Shown here piece by piece: positions 53,938 through 63,683 of a stretch of DNA of 64,000 bases. The number at the start of each line of letters is the position of its first letter. Positions within the stretch are counted from its first letter, which is position 1. The position numbers and the translations under genes are program-made. The notes below the pieces were generated by a model, which was given only the letters and a program-made list of their open reading frames with translations, made no database searches and had not been told where the DNA came from. Source of the stretch: Motiliproteus sp036964625 (GTDB lineage: Bacteria; Pseudomonadota; Gammaproteobacteria; Pseudomonadales; Balneatricaceae); the NCBI GenBank assembly GCA_036964625.1, contig JBALTG010000003.1, forward strand, positions 21,232 to 85,231, given 5' to 3'.

Positions 53938-55026
53938 TTAGCGACGGCCATCAGCATCACCAGCGCCAGCGATAAATACTTGGTAGTCTTTGGGTCGTCG
54001 ATAACCGGTTAGCCGTGCAAGCCGGGTGCGATTGTTGCCATTCAGGGCGGTCAGATTTCCCGCGATGATGACCAGCAGGCCGATGATGCTGGTCAGGGTC
54101 CATTGGTAGCCTTCAAGCAGACTCGACAAACTTAATACGATTACGGGCGTGGCGATCAGGGTGTAGGCGGCGCTGTTGGCACCGATCCGTGCGACCAGCA
54201 TCAGATACGCAGTAAAACCCAGTGCCGAGGCGAACAGCGATAAGTAGAGCAGGGCTGCGAGGTAGCGGGGGCTGGAATCCCACCATTGTCCTGCAGTCAC
54301 GGGGGGAGCGCCTGCCATCGCTAACATCGCCATCAGTGTCAGCAATATCAGACAGCCGTATGCCATCGCCCAGGTGGTGCTGGTATAGGCATGCAGGCCG
54401 CAACGGGTATGACGGACGCCAACCCTATTGCCAAACGAGAACAGCCAGGTTCCTAGCAGTAAATAGCCGATCCTTTTTAAATTGTCGAGCGTCCACTGCT
54501 GCGCCTCCAAGTCGCTCCAGAACAGCAACATCAGCCCGCTGATGGCCAAGACGGAGGCCCGCTTGAAATGCGTCGTCGGTGGTTGTTTTCAGATCAGTTG
54601 GCTGTGGCCAGCGTTGAACAGCGTGGCGGTCGACATCACCACCGCCACCAAACCGCTGGCGATGTAGTGAGAGGCCTGATAGAAGGCGATAAAGTTCAAC
54701 GAGAACAGGCAGGCACCCTGCAACAGGCAAAAGAGCTGATCGCGACGGCTGGTCTGCTGCAGTTTTCCCAGTACGATCACCAGCAGTAACATGATTGCCG
54801 CTGCCAGTCCAAATCGATACAAGATCGACAACGGCGAAGGAACTACTCCTGCCTGCCATTTGATGGCCAACCAGGAACCACCCCAGACGAGAAGTGCGCA
54901 AGGGTAGAGCAGGCTGTTGAGCACGAATAGACTCCTTTTATACTTTTTTAAGGCTATGTCTGAGTTAGTTGTTGGAAGGCTATGCTTCAGGTGAATCTCC
55001 ATTAAGTGCATATTCCGGCCCATCAT
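53938..55026 (-). pseudogene. EamA/DMT-family transporter gene interrupted by one in-frame TGA
   Basis: Two same-frame pieces, 55026-54589 and 54588-53938, together give a typical ten-helix drug/metabolite transporter of about 350 codons with the extra N-terminal leader. The first piece has CALLVWGGSWLAIKWQAGVV and ASGLVAVVMSTATLFNA; the second AISGLMLLFW, LYLSLFASALGFTAYLMLVA and the last helices. The only break is TGA at 54591-54589, where related proteins often carry an aromatic residue (TGG to TGA would do it). A single recent nonsense change, a sequencing error or read-through are all possible. The C-terminal tail after IIAGNLTAL looks unusually long. Confidence 0.8.
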
Positions 55027-55573
55027 GAATGAACAAGCCTTTAACTAACTACTGAAACAGCTGGGCCAACTATCGCCTAGCCAGGTAAGTCAGCTTCAAA
55101 CACACCTCCAGCACCAAGAGTCGACCTCGACCGAAATACTCATTTCTGCAAATTAAACGTATCGCTGTCCGAATTGTGACTCCGTTAATCTTCGACCGTG
55201 GGGCTCAAGCCACAACTTTCCTCGCTGCCGTTGTAACAACTGTGGCCGCGCCAGTAATCCGCTGACAGGGACGCCACTGGCCCGCTTGCGTAAGCGTGAA
55301 CAATGGCTTCGCTATGCGAAGGCCTTGATCGATGGGAGGACGATTTGTCGGGCAGCAGTAGAATGCGATGTCGATAAGAATACCGACTTTCTGTGGCGCC
55401 ACCGTTTTCTCAGATTAGCGGCGGCGCATCAGGCTAGCCAAGAGCACGGGATCGTTGAGGCGGATGAGACGTTCTTTCTTGAATCGTTCAAAGGGCAGCG
55501 AAAACTCCTCCGACCGGCTCGATGCAGGGGCGGTGTAGGTAAAACGCGCGGTACTGGCCCTTGCACAATGTGA
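55025..55573 (+). pseudogene. IS1595-family transposase remnant
   Basis: In one frame: MNEQAFN-stop-LLKQLGQLSPSQVSQL, a second stop at 55154, then a zinc ribbon CPNC...CRCNNC, NPLTGTPLARLRKREQWLRY and the ISXO2-type catalytic start HGIVEADETFFLESFKGQRK. The C-terminal catalytic half is missing. Two in-frame stops (55046, 55154) plus truncation show that it is dead. It starts at the same place where the EamA gene begins on the other strand. No terminal repeats were identified. Confidence 0.85.
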
Positions 55574-55793
55574 AGTTTATCGAGCGCTTCGAATCGCTGC
55601 AGCCAATCCGCAGATATCCGCTTCATCGACAGCCTCCGCTCTGGCAATCGTCTGTTAAGCCAGCGGGTTTTTAATATGACTAAACCAGTCGGAGGCTGTA
55701 TCTGCTATCATTCGCCACCAAAGGTAGCAGCTGTAGCCCGTTGAGGGAACCGCAGGCTTACGTTTGCTTTTACCCATTACTAAGAGGTCATAA

Positions 55794-57365
55794 ATGGGAA
55801 ACAAAACTGACAAATACAGTATCGACAGCACCGACTATACCGTCGGGCAGGATAACGTCCAGAAATGGGGGTTTGACGTCCACAACCCGGTGTTTTCCCT
55901 GAGCGCCGGGCTGGTGTTGCTCTTTCTAGTTGCAACGCTGGTCACCGACCCCGCCACGGCCAAGGCGGCCCTGGACGGATTGAAGTGGAACATCATCGGC
56001 ACCTTCGACGCCTTTTTTATGTGGTCGGGGAATTTTTTCGTTATCTTCTGTTTGGCGCTGCTGGTGTCGCCCTACGGCAGCATCCGCCTGGGTGGGGTCA
56101 ACGCCAAACCGACTCATTCGACACTGTCCTGGCTAGCCATGCTGTTTGCGGCGGGCATGGGTATCGGGCTAATGTTCTGGGGCGTGGCCGAGCCGGTGGC
56201 CTACCTCACCGGCTGGTACAAGACGCCGTTGGGGGTCGAAGCCAACACGCCTGAAGCAGCTCGGATGGCGATGGGGGCTACCATGTACCACTGGGGACTA
56301 CACCCCTGGGCGATCTACTGCGTGGTTGGGCTATCGCTGGCGTTTTTCTGCTACAACAAGGGCCTGCCGCTGTCCATCCGCTCGATCTTCTATCCCCTAC
56401 TGGGTGACCGCGCCTGGGGTTGGCCCGGCCATTTGATTGATGTGCTGGCCGTGCTGGCAACACTCTTCGGCTTGGCGACTTCGTTGGGCATGGGCGCCCA
56501 GCAAGCCGCTGCGGGGATCAACCATGTGTTCGGAATTGAGAGCAGTATCGGCCTGCAGATCCTGGTGATCATCGGTGTGACCTTGCTGGCCATTATTTCG
56601 GTTATTCGTGGTATAGAAGGGGGCGTTAAGATCCTGAGTAACGTCAATATGGTGATCGCCTTCGCCCTGCTGGCATTCGTGACCATGACTGCGGCAGCCG
56701 TGGCGCTGGGCAACCTGCCCACCACTCTGGGTGCCTATATCGAAAATATCATTCCGCTGAGCAACCCCCACGGCCGTGAGGATGAGGCCTGGTTTCAGGG
56801 CTGGACCGTCTTTTACTGGGCCTGGTGGATCTCCTGGTCACCTTTTGTCGGTATGTTCATCGCGCGGGTGTCCGAAGGGCGTACCATTCGCGAATTTCTG
56901 ACGGCGGTGCTGCTGGTGCCCACATTGGTCACGGTGATCTGGATGTCGATCTACGGTGGCATCGCCATCGACCAGGTGCTTAACAATGTCGGCGCCCTGG
57001 GGACCAACGGGCTGACCGAGGTGCCACTGGCGATGTTCCAGATGTTCGACGAACTGCCGATGGGCACCCTGATGTCGGTCATCGCCATCGTGCTGGTGCT
57101 GGTGTTCTTTATCACCTCGTCGGACTCGGGGTCGCTGGTCATCGACAGCATCACCGCCGGGGGAAAGATCGATGCCCCTGTGCCCCAGCGGATCTTTTGG
57201 GCAACTTTGGAGGGCGCCATTGCCATTGCCCTGCTTTGGATCGGTGGCACCGAGGCGATTCAGGCGTTGCAGGCTGGCGCCATTTCAACCGGGCTGCCGT
57301 TCACCGTCGTGTTGCTGCTGATGTGCGTCAGTCTGCTGATGGGCCTGCGCACCGAACGGCGTTAA
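55794..57365 (+). CDS. BCCT-family transporter (betaine/choline/carnitine type)
   Basis: A 523-residue inner-membrane carrier with about twelve helices. Family signatures are LFAAGMGIGLMFWGVAEPV, MYHWGLHPWAIY, and FYWAWWISWSPFVGMFIARV followed by SEGRTIREF, where the Trp-rich box binds quaternary ammonium groups. SSDSGSLVIDSITAGG is the conserved C-terminal helix. The short C-tail lacks a long osmosensory extension. AGAGG stands 6 bases before the ATG. It imports compatible solutes or quaternary amines with Na+ or H+; which one is not clear. Confidence 0.93.
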   Translation: MGNKTDKYSIDSTDYTVGQDNVQKWGFDVHNPVFSLSAGLVLLFLVATLVTDPATAKAALDGLKWNIIGTFDAFFMWSGNFFVIFCLALLVSPYGSIRLGGVNAKPTHSTLSWLAMLFAAGMGIGLMFWGVAEPVAYLTGWYKTPLGVEANTPEAARMAMGATMYHWGLHPWAIYCVVGLSLAFFCYNKGLPLSIRSIFYPLLGDRAWGWPGHLIDVLAVLATLFGLATSLGMGAQQAAAGINHVFGIESSIGLQILVIIGVTLLAIISVIRGIEGGVKILSNVNMVIAFALLAFVTMTAAAVALGNLPTTLGAYIENIIPLSNPHGREDEAWFQGWTVFYWAWWISWSPFVGMFIARVSEGRTIREFLTAVLLVPTLVTVIWMSIYGGIAIDQVLNNVGALGTNGLTEVPLAMFQMFDELPMGTLMSVIAIVLVLVFFITSSDSGSLVIDSITAGGKIDAPVPQRIFWATLEGAIAIALLWIGGTEAIQALQAGAISTGLPFTVVLLLMCVSLLMGLRTERR

Positions 57366-57414
57366 TCCCAGTGCTACAGATGCCCGGGGTGGCCCGTCAA
57401 GCCACCGCGGAGCC

Positions 57415-58131
57415 TCAGCACCAGAGGTCCGCGACCGCAGTATCCGGCCGGTAGTGGTAGGCGACCTGCGCTTGGAGCAACTCGGCGGTCGCCAGGGCGT
57501 CGGTTTGTGCCTGGTGGGGCGGGTAGTGGGGTAATCCATAGCGTTGCCTGCAGTCGGCCAGACGCGTAGACCCCAGCGGGCGACGCAGCAGACGGCCGAC
57601 GATACCCTGTCGGGCTATTAATGCCCGGCATTCCAACGCATGGGTATCAATGATCGCAAATTCGATGCCTTCCCCGATGCGCCGCTGCAGGGCGTTGTTT
57701 AAAAACGCGCGCTCGATCTGGCGAAAATGCACCACGACGATTTTACCAGCCAGCGCCGCCAGCAGTTGCGGCAGAATCGCTGACAGGTCGGGGGAGTCGT
57801 GGACTTCGGAGTGGGTGATGCCATGAACGACCACCGACTCCTTCTGTAACGGTCGCCGGGGTTTTACGACCCAGTGTGCCGCGTCGCGGCAGTAGATACG
57901 CTCCAGGCTGAACGGGGTTAGGCCGACGCTGACAATCTCGTCCTTTGAGGGGTCGAGGCCCGTGGTTTCGAAGTCCATGGCCACCAGTGGGGCGGCCGAG
58001 ATAGGCGTACCTTCGGCCACCATCCCTTCGGCATAAAAGCCTTTGAGCTCGCTATTGCGGCTTTGCACCTGAAGCTCGTAGTAGCGTTCAGCCCAGCACT
58101 GGCTGGGCGGTTTGGTGGATAACATAACCAT
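57415..58131 (-). CDS. 3'-5' exonuclease, DnaQ/epsilon-like
   Basis: A 238-residue DEDD-type exonuclease domain protein: ExoI VAMDFETTGLDPSKDEIVSV, VVHGITHSEV, ExoII HFRQIERAFLNNAL and ExoIII PHYPPHQAQTDALATAELL. The HxAxxD pattern of DEDDh enzymes appears as HQAQTDA. These proteins often sit directly after a CNMP/CBS/DUF294 protein, as here (stop of that gene 22 bases away), and the pair is probably co-transcribed. Confidence 0.88.
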   Translation of the reverse strand: MVMLSTKPPSQCWAERYYELQVQSRNSELKGFYAEGMVAEGTPISAAPLVAMDFETTGLDPSKDEIVSVGLTPFSLERIYCRDAAHWVVKPRRPLQKESVVVHGITHSEVHDSPDLSAILPQLLAALAGKIVVVHFRQIERAFLNNALQRRIGEGIEFAIIDTHALECRALIARQGIVGRLLRRPLGSTRLADCRQRYGLPHYPPHQAQTDALATAELLQAQVAYHYRPDTAVADLWC

Positions 58132-58153
58132 ACGGGTGGATGACGCCTTCGGT

Positions 58154-60034
58154 TTATTTCAGTGGATGGTTGGCGTTATAGCGGAATTTCAAGAAACTCT
58201 GCGCCTTGTCGAGGACCTGAAACGCCTCTTTGAGGTTGCGCCGTTCAAAGGTGGACAAGGTTCCCGGCTCGATATTGTTATCGGGTTGCTCGCCAGCCTC
58301 AATATCGCGGGCCTGGTGGCGGATACGGACCATCGAAATATACTCAAGCGCATCGCTCAGTTCCTGCCCCTTACCGGGGGGGAGCAACTCGGCGGCGATA
58401 ATGTCCTCCAGGCGCTCGAACGAGTTCTGTGCTATCGAGCCTATCGCCAGAGCGTGCACCCTGATTACGTCGGTCAGCGGTGCGGTCCCGCGCCGTTTGA
58501 GGTTGATGGAGTTGCGGTGCCGTCCATCCTGCTCCATCACAAAGCCTTTGAAGAAACCCAGCGGTGGCGTACGGTTGAGAGCGTTACGTGCCAGATTGGC
58601 GAGAAAACGGGGGTTCGCCTTGGCTCGCTCGGCGATGAACTGCCTTAGCTGTTTGGCCCAATCCACTTCGCCCCAGACGCCGTCAAGGTCGAAAAAGATC
58701 GAACAGTTCAACAATGCCTTGGGGTCGGGGCGGTCGATCCAGGCGGCAAACTGCGCCTGCCACTGATCTTGGGTCAGTCGCCACTGGGGGTTGGTGGCCA
58801 TGATATCGCCACTGCACGGGCTATAGCCGCAGGCCGTCAGGCCTTCACACACCAGCGTGGCCAGCTGCTCGAAGTAAGCCTCGTGGGCCTCGGAGCGGTA
58901 ATCGTTATCAAGGATGATGGCATTGTCTTGGTCGGTCACCACCAACTGCTCGTCCCGCGCCATCGACCCCAGGGCCAGAAAGCAGTAGGGGACCGGCGGT
59001 GGACCCAGCTGCTCTTCGGCCAGAGACAGCAGGCGCTGCTTGAAACTGCGACCAATCACCGCCATGGCACTGCCAATCATATGGGAATTGGCGCCCTCGT
59101 TGACCATTCGCACGAACACGGCTGGCAATTGTTGGGCATAGGCTGCGAGATCTTCGATGCTTTGTTGGGTAAAGATACTCCGGACCAGTAGCAGGCTGCT
59201 TTGGGATTCGTGGCGCACGATATCGGACAGGGCCAGCACTCCGACCGGATTCCGGCCGTGCAGGATCGGTAGGTGGTGAATATTTTCCCGCAACATGATG
59301 AGCATCGCTTCGAACACGTAGGCGTCGTGGTCAAGGATGACGAAATCGGTGGTCATCACCTCTGCGACCGGGGTCTGTGGTGGTCGGTCGCAGGCGAGCA
59401 CCCGCTGGCGCAGATCTTGGTCGGTAAGTACGCCCACCACCTGGCCGTCGCTGCAGTCCCGCAGCGCCGGATCGGTAATCAGCAGTGACGACGCATCCTC
59501 TGCGGTCATCAACACCGCGGCGTCACGTACACAGGTATCTTTGGTTACGGTGATAGCCTCACGGGTCAGCAGCGATTTGACTTTGACTGTGGTCAGATCG
59601 CTTCTTTCGGCTTGGTCAGAGACTGCTTGGCGTAGCACCGTTCGTTCGTCGGTTTCGAAGAAATCGGCAAAGACATCGAACTGCTGGCAGTAGTCGCTGA
59701 AGGTATCCGCGGGGATGCAGTATAGCAGTGTGTCTTCCAGCGCCCTGGCGGGAAAACGCACTCGGCGGTTCATCATCAATCCCATCTGGCCAAACACCGA
59801 GCCTTCGGCCAGACGGTTGAATAGCTCGCCGGTTCGCCGGTAGGTTTCGACTGCTCCGCTTCGAATCAGGTACAGGTCTTGAATGGGGTTGCCAAAGCAA
59901 AGGATGTCGCTATCGGCTCGATAGTAGGCCACTTCAACCTGCCGGGCCAGGTTATCCAAGGCCTCGGGTGGCAGCGCCTTGAAGGGTGGGTGCCGTTTGA
60001 GAAAACTGGCAATTTCCGCCTGCTCTGCCTGCAT
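58154..60034 (-). CDS. CNMP-binding/CBS-pair/DUF294 nucleotidyltransferase-like protein
   Basis: A 626-residue cytoplasmic protein with a cyclic-nucleotide-binding-like domain (about 10-135; DLYLIRSGAVETYR), two CBS motifs (about 150-290; CVRDAAVLMTAEDASSLLIT and VGVLALSDIV), then DUF294 with the nucleotidyltransferase-like core LALGSMARDEQLVVTDQDNA (about 345-370) and a helical DUF294_C part. The GS..RDE..D..N pattern is a putative uridylyl/nucleotidyl transferase signature. Its exact reaction is unknown; relatives are often next to acetate or solute transporters and an exonuclease. Confidence 0.9.
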   Translation of the reverse strand: MQAEQAEIASFLKRHPPFKALPPEALDNLARQVEVAYYRADSDILCFGNPIQDLYLIRSGAVETYRRTGELFNRLAEGSVFGQMGLMMNRRVRFPARALEDTLLYCIPADTFSDYCQQFDVFADFFETDERTVLRQAVSDQAERSDLTTVKVKSLLTREAITVTKDTCVRDAAVLMTAEDASSLLITDPALRDCSDGQVVGVLTDQDLRQRVLACDRPPQTPVAEVMTTDFVILDHDAYVFEAMLIMLRENIHHLPILHGRNPVGVLALSDIVRHESQSSLLLVRSIFTQQSIEDLAAYAQQLPAVFVRMVNEGANSHMIGSAMAVIGRSFKQRLLSLAEEQLGPPPVPYCFLALGSMARDEQLVVTDQDNAIILDNDYRSEAHEAYFEQLATLVCEGLTACGYSPCSGDIMATNPQWRLTQDQWQAQFAAWIDRPDPKALLNCSIFFDLDGVWGEVDWAKQLRQFIAERAKANPRFLANLARNALNRTPPLGFFKGFVMEQDGRHRNSINLKRRGTAPLTDVIRVHALAIGSIAQNSFERLEDIIAAELLPPGKGQELSDALEYISMVRIRHQARDIEAGEQPDNNIEPGTLSTFERRNLKEAFQVLDKAQSFLKFRYNANHPLK

Positions 60035-60269
60035 ATAACGACCCCCTTAAATGCACTATCCAACATGAAAGCCCGGCAAGATTAGCATTGAAATCAGGGA
60101 GGGGCGAGCTATTAGTTACGCTGGCCAAAGGTAATTCCATGCGTTTTTATGGACCCCGTTTGCATGTCTGGAAAATGGTGAGTCGTTAACTTTTGGTTTT
60201 TGCAAGGCGTTCGTCTGCCGAAAGTTTTCAATGTGCGCAATCTGCTACTTGTAGGCTCTGCTCTTGCCT

Positions 60270-60293
60270 CTCCCTAAAGCCTGCTTAAGGGAG
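60270..60293. repeat. Hairpin CTCCCTAAAGC-CT-GCTTAAGGGAG
   Basis: Eleven-base arms with one mismatch and a 2-base loop. The arms share their sequence with the larger hairpin at 60860-60900, 590 bases away. Confidence 0.8.
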
Positions 60294-60859
60294 TCATTTG
60301 CTACTAAAAACCGACATCGGATATGTCCGCTGTCTGAAATTGAAGCTCTCGAATCAAAGCATGTATAGCCAAGCGCTAATGTTGGCTTGTCGATACCGCT
60401 GTAATACATACATCCTGAAAGGAAACAGCAGGAGCACCCGCTAGAAATAGCGTACAGCATTGTCGCTGCCAAGCATTTCGTGAATATGCTTCATGATGTG
60501 GTGCAATGTCGGTAGCGATGACTGGTATATCTCCACAAGGGCCAATTCCTGCAGTCAAGGAGAGTGACCGATTTGGAAAATTTCAATCGGTGCGGGAAGT
60601 CGTAGCCAGGGCTGACACGAGAGTCGCCTCTGTGTCGACGATAGCGGCCTTTGCCTGTCTCGCATTTGCTACAGCTGCTAACTCGAATACAGCCCGTAAT
60701 AAACTACCCTGCTGTCTAGCCCGGACATTTCACAAAGGCGCTAAAAACTGACCTGTAGCACCGATGTTTACAGAACCTATGGCTTGTTTTAGAAAATTAC
60801 ACTTTGTAACAGGTATCGCTGATCGATTTTCCGCATCCACTGCCGTTGCATTTGGCCCG

Positions 60860-60900
60860 ATCTCCCTTAAGCCTTGGAACCACCAAGGCTTAAGGGAGAT
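60860..60900. repeat. Perfect 18-bp hairpin
   Basis: ATCTCCCTTAAGCCTTGG and its exact inverse flank a 5-base loop (AACCA). It is the strongest stem in the window and has no T-tract. Arms resemble those of the hairpin at 60270. Confidence 0.95.
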
Positions 60901-61072
60901 AGAGCCAACTGCTTAGCCAGCGGATCCGGAAATTTCGATCCCTTCATGAAATATCCGGGCTAGATGCACCGCACCCTGATGCCCTATAGACTGGTTGTAT
61001 ATTCCGGTCGGTCGGGCATGCTCGGGGCAGGGCTCATTCGTTCCGGATTCAGTCACTGTTTGGGAGTCTTTA

Positions 61073-61303
61073 GTGTCAGTCATTAACCCAGCTATTAATT
61101 CACCCTGTATCAGAAACTGTTGTCTTGACGAACAGGATATCTGTCTCGGCTGCGGGCGCAGCCTTGACGAGATTCTACAGTGGGGCGGGGCGGATGATCG
61201 GCGCAAACGGCAGATCCTCAAGCAGATTGCTGTACGTAAGCAGGAGCGACAAAACAACGCGGCAGGGCACACCTCGGGTGCGCCTGAAAGCGGGTCCGAC
61301 TAA
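61073..61303 (+). CDS. DUF1289 family small Cys-rich protein
   Basis: A 76-residue protein with INSPCIRNCCLDEQDICLGC and GRSLDEILQWGGADDRRKRQ, the classical DUF1289 pattern of four closely spaced cysteines that probably bind a metal. The GTG at 61073 has GGGAG 6 bases upstream and gives the family N-terminus; a frame from 60995 adds 26 atypical residues. The function is unknown. It ends convergently with the MarC gene, overlapping by 4 bases. Confidence 0.85.
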   Translation: MSVINPAINSPCIRNCCLDEQDICLGCGRSLDEILQWGGADDRRKRQILKQIAVRKQERQNNAAGHTSGAPESGSD

Positions 61304-61917
61304 GCGCTGAAGAGGAAGGACTTGATTCCGGTGAAGATGATTTCGGCGGCCATCGCGGCGAGAATTAAGCCGGTTATCTTGCTCAATATATTAAGCCCTG
61401 TTTTGCCCAGTATCCGTTCCAGTGCTGCTGATAGATGCAGCAGGACCAGTAGACCTGCCAGCGCCAGCATCATGCCGCCGATGCCGTAGGCCAGCTCCAC
61501 TCCTTTTAGTTCGGCACCGAATACCAGAATGGCACCGATGGTGGCAGGGCCGACGATGGTGGGGATCGCCAAGGGCACTACCGACACGTCATCGCGGCTC
61601 TCGGTAGGAACCTCTGCGTGGGAACGCACCCCATCTTTGACCAGGCTTATGGCTGAAAGGAACAGCAGGGTTCCTGCACCGATCCGGAATGAATCGAGCG
61701 TAATCCCCAGTAGTTCAAAGATGGGCATGCCGAAGAAGAACAGAATCAGGCTGATGCAGGCTGCAGAAAATACGGCGCGGTTGGCGACGTTGCGTTTTAC
61801 GGCGGCCGAATCATCGCGGGTCAAGGATAGGAACATCGACACCACAAAGAAGGGGGCGAACAGAATCGAGAACTTGATCCAGGCGGAGAGGAGTAGTGTC
61901 ATGTTGCATATATTCAA
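61300..61917 (-). CDS. MarC-family integral membrane protein
   Basis: A 205-residue inner-membrane protein with about six helices: FSILFAPFFVVSMFLSLT, AVFSAACISLILFFFGMPIF, GAGTLLFLSAISLV, VPLAIPTIVGPATIGAILVF, LALAGLLVLLHLSAAL and ILAAMAAEIIFTGIKSFL. The PLAIPTIVGPATI motif is characteristic of MarC/YchE. Once linked to multiple antibiotic resistance, the family has no established transport substrate. Confidence 0.9.
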   Translation of the reverse strand: MNICNMTLLLSAWIKFSILFAPFFVVSMFLSLTRDDSAAVKRNVANRAVFSAACISLILFFFGMPIFELLGITLDSFRIGAGTLLFLSAISLVKDGVRSHAEVPTESRDDVSVVPLAIPTIVGPATIGAILVFGAELKGVELAYGIGGMMLALAGLLVLLHLSAALERILGKTGLNILSKITGLILAAMAAEIIFTGIKSFLFSA

Positions 61918-62081
61918 CAGTTGTGGGCGCGCGATTTTACCATGGTTTTTATTTCTAACAAGCCCCGGGAGTCGGTTTTATCGGCTGTTTTGGTCCGATA
62001 GTTATCCCCGTAGATCGGCGGTGTGAACCAGGTACTGAGCGTGTTGGCTGAAGTCATTAGGGCTGCGCGGATCGGAGACGG

Positions 62082-62408
62082 TTACGCCAATACTCCATAT
62101 GCCACAAAGGCGGCCCAGGAAAGCGCTAGCAGTGACCATGGCAGCCAGGCCGTGGACCTGGTGGGCTCGTCCGGGAGGCTGTCGGCTTGGGGAGGGGGTA
62201 CTGAGCCCGCTTTCTTCAGACGCTTATCGAGCTCCCGAGCTTTGGCTTTTTGCTGTTTTTTGTAGACCTCAATCCCTTTCTGGATCCCCTGGGCAATAAG
62301 TTTAGTCTGTGCTTTGGTTTGCCCAGGTTTTTGAGTGCTGCGGGCGACGGCCATCGCTTCGGTCTGGGTCTGTTCGTTGGCGTGATGGCGTTTGGAATAA
62401 TTGGCCAT
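62082..62408 (-). CDS. DUF2956 family protein
   Basis: A 108-residue protein. The first 70 residues match the DUF2956 pattern (NEQTQTEAMAVARSTQKPGQ, then TKLIAQGIQKGIEVYKKQQK) and are highly basic; residues 88-106 form a single C-terminal membrane helix (LPWSLLALSWAAFVAYGVLA). The family occurs in marine gammaproteobacteria such as Vibrio and Shewanella. The function is unknown. It is divergent from the DUF2750 gene. Confidence 0.85.
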   Translation of the reverse strand: MANYSKRHHANEQTQTEAMAVARSTQKPGQTKAQTKLIAQGIQKGIEVYKKQQKAKARELDKRLKKAGSVPPPQADSLPDEPTRSTAWLPWSLLALSWAAFVAYGVLA

Positions 62409-62593
62409 AAAATATCTCGTCGGCAGCGGTTGAGCGGTGTGGTGGCAGAAGGTGGCCAGAATAATAGATTCGATCTACCTGAACCAGCAACTATTAACGT
62501 GCTGGGTTAATAGAGTGTCTAAATAGGCGGTTTCGCTGGCTATTGCGGTGTATCATTCGCTCTTTATTCGCAATGACGTTAAGAGTGAAGTGC

Positions 62594-62953
62594 ATGAGCC
62601 AGTTAAGCAGCGACCCACAACAGAATTACCTTGCCTTTGTTGATGGTATTAAAGCGTCCGGAGAGGTCTGGGGTGTGACTACACCCGAGGGCTGGGTTGT
62701 ATGTGATTCCGAAGAGTATGAAGATTCCGATGTGATCCCGTTCTGGTCAAATGAGGAAGATGCCAAAGCCCAGTGTGCAGATGAGTGGGCTGATAACGTG
62801 GCTAAATCTATCAGCCTGGATGTCTTTGTTGAACGTTGGCTTACCGGCATGGCGGAGGACGGCGTGCTGGTCGGGCCCAACTGGAGTCTGGAGATGGAAG
62901 GCTTAGAAATAGAACCCGAAGCCCTTGCCGAGCAACTGCTCAAGGCTCAGTAG
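62594..62953 (+). CDS. DUF2750 family protein
   Basis: A 119-residue acidic cytoplasmic protein. AFVDGIKASGEVWGVTTPEG, IPFWSNEEDAKAQCADEW and the SLDVFVERWLTGMAEDGVLV stretch are the family pattern (DUF2750), found in gammaproteobacteria with no known function. The ATG at 62594 is chosen over the frame opening at 62543, whose first 17 residues are unlike the family. Confidence 0.85.
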   Translation: MSQLSSDPQQNYLAFVDGIKASGEVWGVTTPEGWVVCDSEEYEDSDVIPFWSNEEDAKAQCADEWADNVAKSISLDVFVERWLTGMAEDGVLVGPNWSLEMEGLEIEPEALAEQLLKAQ

Positions 62954-62999
62954 TCGCGGGCTGACGCTGGGGTTGTCTTTTAGGTTGTAGTCGCCCTGC

Positions 63000-63683
63000 T
63001 TATCTTTTTTGCATGCGTTCGACCGTGCTTTTGCGGTCGATACCCCGGTCCCGGGCGAGCATTTCGTCGACGCGGTCCCGATCGAGCGGATCCTGGCCCT
63101 GGATAAACAGCTCCAGATGTTCGAGCTGGTCGTTGCCCCAGAACAGCTCGCCGTCGATGATAAAGGTCGGCACCCCGAAGACGCCCTGAGCGATCGCCTG
63201 TTCCGTCTCCTTTCGCAACCCCGCCTTTACTTCTGTTGTTTCTATCGCTGCCAGCAGCGACGCGCCATCGAATCCGGCAGCATTAAGGATACCTGTCAGC
63301 TTTGTGACTGAACTGAGATCGGCACCCTGAGACCAGCCCGCGCTAAACAGCGCGCTGATCAGTTGCGGTTGTTGTTCGCCACAGACGTCGGGTAGCGAGA
63401 GTCGAAGCGCTGGCAGCGGATTGTAGGGGTGATAGCGGGGTGGGTTGAACTCGAAGCCATGCTGTCGGGCATAGCGATAACAGTATTTGTACAGCGCGGT
63501 TTTTTTCGGTGGGATCTCTGCAGGCCCCAGTTGCCCCCAGTGATCGAGCAATTTCCCAAATACGACCGGATGCGGACGCAGTTCAACCCCGTAACGCTGA
63601 CACAGGGGCTGAATCTTGCGCCAACTGAAATAGGCGTAGGGTGACAGGTAGTCGAAATAGAAATCCAGCACGCGGTGGTTCAT
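63000..63683 (-). CDS. 2-Hydroxychromene-2-carboxylate isomerase (DsbA-like, GST kappa)
   Basis: A 227-residue thioredoxin-fold enzyme: VLDFYFDYLSPYAYFSWRKI at the N-terminus, with Ser in the position of the catalytic residue (LSPYAY), KKTALYKYCYRYARQHGF, and the C-terminal GVFGVPTFIIDGELFWGNDQ motif. HCCA isomerases use glutathione in naphthalene breakdown, but most relatives have unknown substrates. The ATG at 63683 has AGGAG 6 bases upstream; the longer frame to 63776 adds 31 atypical residues. No aromatic-degradation genes adjoin it. Confidence 0.88.
   Translation of the reverse strand: MNHRVLDFYFDYLSPYAYFSWRKIQPLCQRYGVELRPHPVVFGKLLDHWGQLGPAEIPPKKTALYKYCYRYARQHGFEFNPPRYHPYNPLPALRLSLPDVCGEQQPQLISALFSAGWSQGADLSSVTKLTGILNAAGFDGASLLAAIETTEVKAGLRKETEQAIAQGVFGVPTFIIDGELFWGNDQLEHLELFIQGQDPLDRDRVDEMLARDRGIDRKSTVERMQKR

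Larger units (their letters stand above)
60035..61072. other. Gene-poor 1-kb region bounded by related hairpins
   Basis: No gene or known RNA was recognised. Frames at 60245-60472 (minus) and 60506-60751 (plus) lack similarity and start signals. Two related palindromes sit at 60270-60293 and 60860-60900, with the same CTCCCTtAAGC/GCTTAAGGGAG arms. Base composition between them looks more A/T-rich than the neighbouring genes. It may be foreign or decayed DNA. Confidence 0.5.

Noticed and set aside
54425..54901. 158-codon minus-strand frame across the EamA break
   Set aside because: It is a different frame from both transporter halves; those halves share one frame separated by a single TGA, so no frameshift is needed.
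60913..61083. 56-codon minus-strand frame upstream of the DUF1289 gene
   Set aside because: The translation (ending ARIFHEGIEISGSAG) looks faintly protein-like, but there is no ribosome-binding site and it overlaps the start of a better supported gene.
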